64,000 nucleotides of DNA from Desulforhabdus sp. TSK. GTDB taxonomy: Bacteria; Desulfobacterota; Syntrophobacteria; Syntrophobacterales; Syntrophobacteraceae. The position numbers and the translations under genes are program-made. Positions 60,122-64,000 of the stretch are shown here, piece after piece. Location: positions 31,770 through 95,769 of the forward strand of contig NZ_BQXM01000020.1 in the NCBI RefSeq assembly GCF_022836495.1. Reading direction: 5' to 3'. The notes beneath the pieces were generated by a model. That model saw nothing but the letters and a program-made list of their open reading frames with translations. It had not been told where the DNA came from and searched no databases. The stretch's first letter is position 1. Each line of letters starts with the position of its first letter.

Positions 60122-61186
60122 GTGGGCCTTCCACGCTCTGACCAGCCTTTCGTTTCAGGCTCGCTTTTCACCGATGTCGGCGCTGTACCGTGCATCCGTT
60201 CATCCCTGACCTGGAAAGATTTTTGGGGAACGCTCAAGGTACGTTGCGGCATCGGGCGCATGCATTATACCGTCGATCCCGGTCTTTATGCCCTGGGCCG
60301 ACCGGACAGGGGGTCCCCGGTTCTGGTGACCGCCAATTACAAGCTGAGCTTTGACCATTTGAGGAAATCCCTTCCCGGCCGCAGCGCATGGGTCCTGGTC
60401 CTCGACACCAAGGGGATAAATGTCTGGTGTGCAGCCGGAAAAGGAACCTTCGGCACGAGTGAGCTGGTCCATCGTATCAAAGACGCGCAGCTGGAGCGAC
60501 TCGTGGATCACCGAAACATCATCGTTCCACAGTTGGGCGCCCCCGGGATTGCCGCCCATGAGGCCAAAAGATTGTCCGGGTTCAGAGTGCACTACGGACC
60601 CGTCCAGGCAAAGGACCTGCCGGAATTCCTCGATGCAGGCATGCGGGCAACATCAGAGATGCGTCTCAAGAGCTTCAGCATCGGTGAGCGTGCTGTTCTG
60701 ATACCCGTCGAGTTGATCGGGGCTCTCAAGCCGGCCCTGTTCATTCTTCCCGTGCTTTTAATCCTGGGCGGGCTCTCGCGGGGACCCAATGGGTTTTGGC
60801 TCGACATGCTGCATCATGGCCTGTTTGCGGCGCTTTCTTTCTTGACGGGTATCGTTGCCGGCACCGTTCTCACCCCGTTGCTGCTTCCGTGGATTCCCGG
60901 CCGCGCCTTTTCCCTCAAGGGGGCGATTGTCGGCTTCCTTACGGGATTGATGTTTTTGGGCAGTTTCGGATGCCTGTCGGACCAAACCCTCGGGAAACTG
61001 GAGATGATGGCGGGTCTTCTGCTCATCACGACAGGGTCAGCCTACCTGGGGATGAATTTTACGGGTGCATCCACTTACACCTCCCTCTCGGGGGTCAGGA
61101 AGGAGATGCGGTGGGCGCTGCCTCTTGAAGTGGGTGGGGCAACGCTCGCCTTGGTGCTCTGGGGCATATCGCTGGTAACCAGTTGA
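60122..61186 (+). CDS. hgcA: HgcA, corrinoid protein of mercury methylation
   Basis: The 354-residue protein has an N-terminal corrinoid-binding domain related to the CFeSP large subunit (SPVLVTANYKLSFDHLRKSL, WVLVLDTKGI) with the diagnostic cap-helix motif NVWCAAGK (Cys103, the predicted lower cobalt ligand), then GTFGTSELVHRI. Five membrane helices follow (about 192-217, 233-257, 264-284, 292-312, 332-352). HgcA transfers a methyl group to Hg(II) with HgcB. The GTG start is favoured because family similarity begins at once (QPFVSGSLFTDVGAVP). hgcB follows with overlapping stop/start. No arsR-like regulator is visible upstream. Confidence 0.95.
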   Translation: MGLPRSDQPFVSGSLFTDVGAVPCIRSSLTWKDFWGTLKVRCGIGRMHYTVDPGLYALGRPDRGSPVLVTANYKLSFDHLRKSLPGRSAWVLVLDTKGINVWCAAGKGTFGTSELVHRIKDAQLERLVDHRNIIVPQLGAPGIAAHEAKRLSGFRVHYGPVQAKDLPEFLDAGMRATSEMRLKSFSIGERAVLIPVELIGALKPALFILPVLLILGGLSRGPNGFWLDMLHHGLFAALSFLTGIVAGTVLTPLLLPWIPGRAFSLKGAIVGFLTGLMFLGSFGCLSDQTLGKLEMMAGLLLITTGSAYLGMNFTGASTYTSLSGVRKEMRWALPLEVGGATLALVLWGISLVTS

Positions 61187-61545
61187 TGGGGACGAAAAGC
61201 ATGAATTCATTGAGATACCTCAAGAATGTTTCAACTTTGGAATTGGATGGGCAGAAATGCATCGGCTGCGGGATGTGTTTCCAGGTTTGCCCCCACGCTG
61301 TCCTGGTTATGGCGAATGGCCGGGCCCATATCCGAGATCGAGACGCCTGCATGGAGTGCGGCGCATGCGCCATGAACTGCCCGTTACAGGCCATTTCCGT
61401 TCAGGTTGGCGTAGGCTGCGCGGCAGCGGTCATCAATTCCATTCTTGGCCGCACGGATGCATGCTGCTGTGTGATAGACGACGGGAAATCCCATGGATTG
61501 GCGGGTAAGATCGGGCAGGGGACAGGCAGAGGCAGCTGCTGCTGA
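61186..61545 (+). CDS. hgcB: HgcB, ferredoxin-like partner of HgcA
   Basis: Starting at the ATG at 61186 (overlapping the hgcA TGA by one base) gives 119 residues; an ATG at 61201 (MNSLRYLKNVSTLELD) fits the family start equally well. Two 4Fe-4S motifs are present: CIGCGMCFQVCP and CMECGACAMNCP. The conserved single cysteine after the clusters is in QVGVGCAAAVINS (Cys78). A CCC triplet (93-95) and a terminal CC pair (118-119) fit the cysteine-rich tail of HgcB thought to bind mercury. HgcB re-reduces the HgcA corrinoid and may deliver Hg(II). Confidence 0.95.
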   Translation: MGTKSMNSLRYLKNVSTLELDGQKCIGCGMCFQVCPHAVLVMANGRAHIRDRDACMECGACAMNCPLQAISVQVGVGCAAAVINSILGRTDACCCVIDDGKSHGLAGKIGQGTGRGSCC

Positions 61546-61570
61546 TGCCGTAGACCGCGTATCTAAAGGT

Positions 61571-61597
61571 CTGAGCCCTCCACGTCTGTGGGCTCAG
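61571..61597. terminator. Hairpin after hgcB
   Basis: CTGAGCCC pairs with GGGCTCAG around an 11-base loop, 26 bp after the hgcB stop. No U-run follows. Its right arm overlaps the left end of the transposase element, so it may be an end structure of that element rather than a terminator. Confidence 0.5.
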
Positions 61598-62504
61598 GTC
61601 TTGCTCATATCGGCCGGTATAATGTTGCTCCATGGCTAGACCATTGCGAATCGAGTATCCAGGGGCCGTTTATCATGTGACGGCACGAGGAAACGACCGG
61701 GCGCCGACATTTGAAGACGATGCGGACCAGGCGGCTTTCCTCGTCTTGCTTGAAGAGGTGGTAGAGCGTTTCAAGTGGCTTTGCCATGCCTATGTTCTCA
61801 TGGGAAATCACTATCACCTGCTCGTTGAAACTATTGAGGGCAATCTTTCCGCCGGCATGCGCCACGTTAACGGAGTCTACACCCAGCAGTTCAACAGAAG
61901 GCATCACCGGGTAGGGCACCTCTTTCAGGGGAGGTTCAAGTCGATCCTGGTTGAGCGACAGGCATATCTGCTGGAGCTGTGCCGGTATGTTGTGCTCAAC
62001 CCTGTCAGGGCGGGCATGGTGGAAAATCCGGAAGATTATGAGTGGAGTAGCTATCGTGCAACCGCGGGGATAACGAGGGGAGCTCGATTCGTCTGTTCGG
62101 ATTGGATTTTGTCTCAGTTTTCTTCTGATGCCTCTCAGGCCCGCAGACTCTACATGGATTTTGTGAAATCGGGGATCGACGGCGCTCGGGTCTGGGACGA
62201 TCTAAAGTCCCGGCGTATCCTTGGCGGGGAGAAGTTTCTTGAAGCTATAGAACCCGCACTCAGGGAAAAGAGGTTCGTAAAGGAGATTCCCCGCTGTGAG
62301 CGGCTGGCCTCCCGTCCTTCACTCAAGGACCTGTTTGAGGGATCTTTCGGGAAGGAGGAGCGCAACCTCCTCATAAGGAGGGCGCACCTGGATTACAGCT
62401 ATTCCTTCACGGATATCGCGAAGCACATCGGGCTGCACTACGCTACCGTGAGCCGCATTGCCAGGGGGAAGGGATCGATATCGTCATAATACAAGACCTG
62501 ACCC
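61591..62504 (+). mobile_element. Y1 (IS200-like) transposase unit with terminal inverted repeats
   Basis: The ends GGCTCAGGTCTTG (61591-61603) and CAAGACCTGACCC (62492-62504) are inverted repeats with one mismatch and enclose the transposase gene with little else. The right end runs into a gpW-like frame, which it seems to have truncated. Confidence 0.75.
61632..62489 (+). CDS. REP-associated-like Y1 transposase with C-terminal helix-turn-helix
   Basis: The 285-residue protein has MARPLRIEYPGAVYHVTARG, the HUH motif in HAYVLMGNHYHLLVET (His60, His62), HRVGHLFQGRFKSILVE and the tyrosine helix YLLELCRYVVLNPVRAGMV (Tyr119). A C-terminal extension ends with a DnaA/Fis-like helix-turn-helix (DYSYSFTDIAKHIGLHYATV). 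It is a different subgroup from the 155-residue RAYT at 32459. It probably moves its own unit; the ends carry TCAGGTCTTG. It lies 86 bp downstream of hgcB on the same strand. Confidence 0.92.
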   Translation: MARPLRIEYPGAVYHVTARGNDRAPTFEDDADQAAFLVLLEEVVERFKWLCHAYVLMGNHYHLLVETIEGNLSAGMRHVNGVYTQQFNRRHHRVGHLFQGRFKSILVERQAYLLELCRYVVLNPVRAGMVENPEDYEWSSYRATAGITRGARFVCSDWILSQFSSDASQARRLYMDFVKSGIDGARVWDDLKSRRILGGEKFLEAIEPALREKRFVKEIPRCERLASRPSLKDLFEGSFGKEERNLLIRRAHLDYSYSFTDIAKHIGLHYATVSRIARGKGSISS

Positions 62505-62726
62505 CATGTGTACAGTGCCAAGAAAGAAGCTTCGGATGGATTGGGAGGATGCCTGCAGGACCTGGGCGCGCACTTCGGCGAGAAAGCTCCGGAGCTGGGG
62601 CAAAGTGACCGGGGTGAACTCGACGCATGTGCCGTCTGAAAGGGTGACGGCCTCCTTCCGGGATCCGGTCGCAAGAGCGATGGCTGCCCGCTCGAGGTTT
62701 TGCTGGTCTTCGGTTGTGCAGGCCAT
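62484..62726 (-). pseudogene. gpW-like phage head-tail joining protein fragment
   Basis: From the ATG at 62726 the frame reads MACTTEDQQNLERAAIALAT, then VTLPQLRSFLAEVRAQVLQA, which resembles small gpW-family phage proteins (MxCTxEDxxxLExAIAxG). The last residues (GSGLVL and stop) are encoded by the transposase unit's inverted repeat, so the gene seems cut by that insertion. No other phage gene is visible nearby. Moderate confidence because the family is short and variable. Confidence 0.5.
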
Positions 62727-62963
62727 GATTTGGGGTTCCCGTGTGTGATGGTTATGGCACACGAGGATTCTGGTGAGATTTTGCTTGGAGATCAACGAGG
62801 TGATTTACAGGGCAGTAAAGGCTTATGCATTTCTTTACAGGAGAATAAAACAAGAGGGCTGGAAAGAACAAAAACAGAAGAAAGACACTGTGAATGTTTC
62901 AAAAGCAACAAACCGTTAATACGAGCAGAAGGTACGAATCCCCCCTTCGTCGTCCGGATGCCT

Positions 62964-63704
62964 TTATTGGATCATCAACTTCTCCTCGAAGACATCGGCG
63001 ATATGGTCTACTTGCGCGGGACCGGTAAAGGCCGTCATATGGACGCGAAGCAACTCGCCCCGCTCTGTAGCACCGCACATATTCAGCGAATCGTAGAAAT
63101 CGAGTACCCACACAGTAAAGAACGGGTCGTCTCGATTCCTGGTAAACACGTACTTGAAGGCCCCGTCGGCAAGCGCTTCTCGCTGTAAATTCTCCGGGCT
63201 TAGGCTGAGAAAGCATTTCTTGAAGCGCTCAAGCCCTTGATCAGTAAGCGGGAAAAGCCTAATCACATAGTCGCGGGGAAAAGGACTCCGGAGATGATGC
63301 CACAGCAGTCCCTTAATGATCATTAAGAAAAGGCCAGAGGCCTTATCGTAATCGAAGGGAAGTGCACTTGTGGTGACAGCACTTCCGTCTGAAGTCATGC
63401 CGACGGCATTTTTCCGGCCATTACGGAGATCGTGGCGCAAGCTCTGGTCACCCTTCATTCGCCTCTCCACTTGCGTCTGAAGCATCTCTTGTGCTGCATG
63501 GTGCAAAGAACCGAAGGGGAAGACTGTCATTGCATATCTCTCATACTCCGATTTCCGGTTGTTACACTCGGGGCAAGCAGGCACTTGAGGCAGGTCATCG
63601 CGCAAGCTCTCGGGGAAGAATTTGCGCCCGATAACGTGGTCACCGGTGGATGCTGGATTGGTGCTACAATAAGCACACATTCTGCCACGGAAGGCTTTCT
63701 TCAT
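62964..63704 (-). CDS. HNH endonuclease-like protein
   Basis: The 246-residue protein starts with a treble-clef HNH motif: RGRMCAYCSTNPASTGDHVI then PACPECNNRKSEYE, giving CxxC, the DH pair and CxxCNNRK. The remaining 190 residues are not recognised; they contain DYVIRLFPLTDQGLERFKKC and FYDSLNMCGATERG. HNH domains of this kind occur in nucleases of defence systems, mobile elements and repair. No partner gene is close. GAAGAAGTAAGAA precedes the ATG weakly. Confidence 0.75.
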   Translation of the reverse strand: MKKAFRGRMCAYCSTNPASTGDHVIGRKFFPESLRDDLPQVPACPECNNRKSEYERYAMTVFPFGSLHHAAQEMLQTQVERRMKGDQSLRHDLRNGRKNAVGMTSDGSAVTTSALPFDYDKASGLFLMIIKGLLWHHLRSPFPRDYVIRLFPLTDQGLERFKKCFLSLSPENLQREALADGAFKYVFTRNRDDPFFTVWVLDFYDSLNMCGATERGELLRVHMTAFTGPAQVDHIADVFEEKLMIQ

Positions 63705-64000
63705 TTCTTACTTCTTCTTCAATCAGTCAATAAATAAGAAAGAGTTCTTAGGTCCAACCGAGGTCAATGCTCTTGTCATTACATTTCGAGCATTCTCACT
63801 GGTCGCCCGGTGTGGTGTGGGGGCAGGGAGAGAAAACCCCCAGCTAACCGATTAGAGGCGTACCAACTCACTCTAGGGCGTCCAAAAATGGCCTCTGAGG
63901 GCCGGTTTTAGTGCTCGGGATTTGGCCCCAGAAGTAGTGGACAGGTTGTGTCCACAGTAGTACGATAACCTGGATTCTATCATCCATAATCCAGGGGGTA
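63705..64000. other. Terminal region without recognised gene
   Basis: Nothing codes convincingly. TGGACAGGTTGTGTCCAC (63937-63957 region) is a short palindrome and CCTGGATT/AATCCAGG flanks CTATCATCC near 63969-63996, a small inverted repeat; either may belong to a mobile-element end continuing beyond the window. Confidence 0.4.

Noticed and set aside
62458..63216. Several overlapping short frames around 62.4-63.2 kb on both strands
   Set aside because: Only the gpW-like fragment and the HNH-type frame show family-like motifs; the others are shadows of these or of the transposase.

Overview
The window looks like the chromosome of a GC-rich anaerobic bacterium of the Desulfobacterota (former Deltaproteobacteria), perhaps a sulfate reducer or syntroph. 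The pointers are an hgcA-hgcB mercury-methylation pair, a TupA tungstate-binding protein, a NifU/NifS iron-sulfur assembly pair, a Tad/Flp pilus locus and a sigma-54 type regulator. The assignment is an inference from gene content; no rRNA or other marker gene is present. I saw no rRNA or tRNA genes and no CRISPR array.

Layout. 0-8.8 kb holds housekeeping and repair genes: the C-terminal part of a class II photolyase, a YbgA-like protein, a tandem universal stress protein, a DinG-type helicase, PBP1A and a quinone-reductase-like dehydrogenase, followed by an orphan tupA. 9.8-16.6 kb (minus strand) is an envelope-stress and export module: ECF sigma factor, probable anti-sigma protein, Spy/CpxP-like protein, MacA, MacB and an outer-membrane efflux lipoprotein. 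17.3-21.4 kb has an LprI-like protein beside a GH19 endolysin-like protein, an FMN reductase, a Uma2 nuclease and a Sel1-repeat protein. 22.3-25.5 kb is an NtrB/NtrC-type two-component pair. 26-29.7 kb is an accessory cluster of three PIN-domain toxin-antitoxin modules and two more Uma2 paralogues. 30.7-44.9 kb is a Tad/Flp pilus locus (flp on plus; tadD, tadC, tadB, tadA, tadZ, tadG, tadE, a lipoprotein, cpaC, cpaB and cpaA on minus). 45.4-52.5 kb contains a J-domain protein, cysK-cysE-nifS-nifU, and a DAHP synthase behind an aromatic-codon leader peptide and attenuator. 53-57.4 kb is a decayed RND efflux operon. 57.7-61.5 kb carries a glutaredoxin-thioredoxin reductase fusion, a second cysteine synthase and hgcAB. 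61.6-64 kb is mobile or phage-derived.

The dominant non-coding theme is short mobile repeats. From 0.9 to 52.8 kb most gene junctions hold a hairpin with TAGGAGCGGCTTCCAGCCGC arms, about two dozen in all, sometimes inside larger units with their own terminal inverted repeats. Several other repeat families are interleaved, and a REP-associated tyrosine transposase sits between tadC and tadD. Two insertions can be reconstructed exactly: a 137-bp element with a 4-bp duplication that breaks tadG, and a 112-bp element with a 12-bp duplication that separated a translationally coupled sigma/anti-sigma pair. The last 11 kb, including hgcAB, has no copy of the main hairpin.

The most notable systems are hgcAB, the FYYYFYFYY leader peptide with a complete attenuator upstream of DAHP synthase, and the repeat-riddled Tad locus whose tadG would be restored in frame by precise excision.
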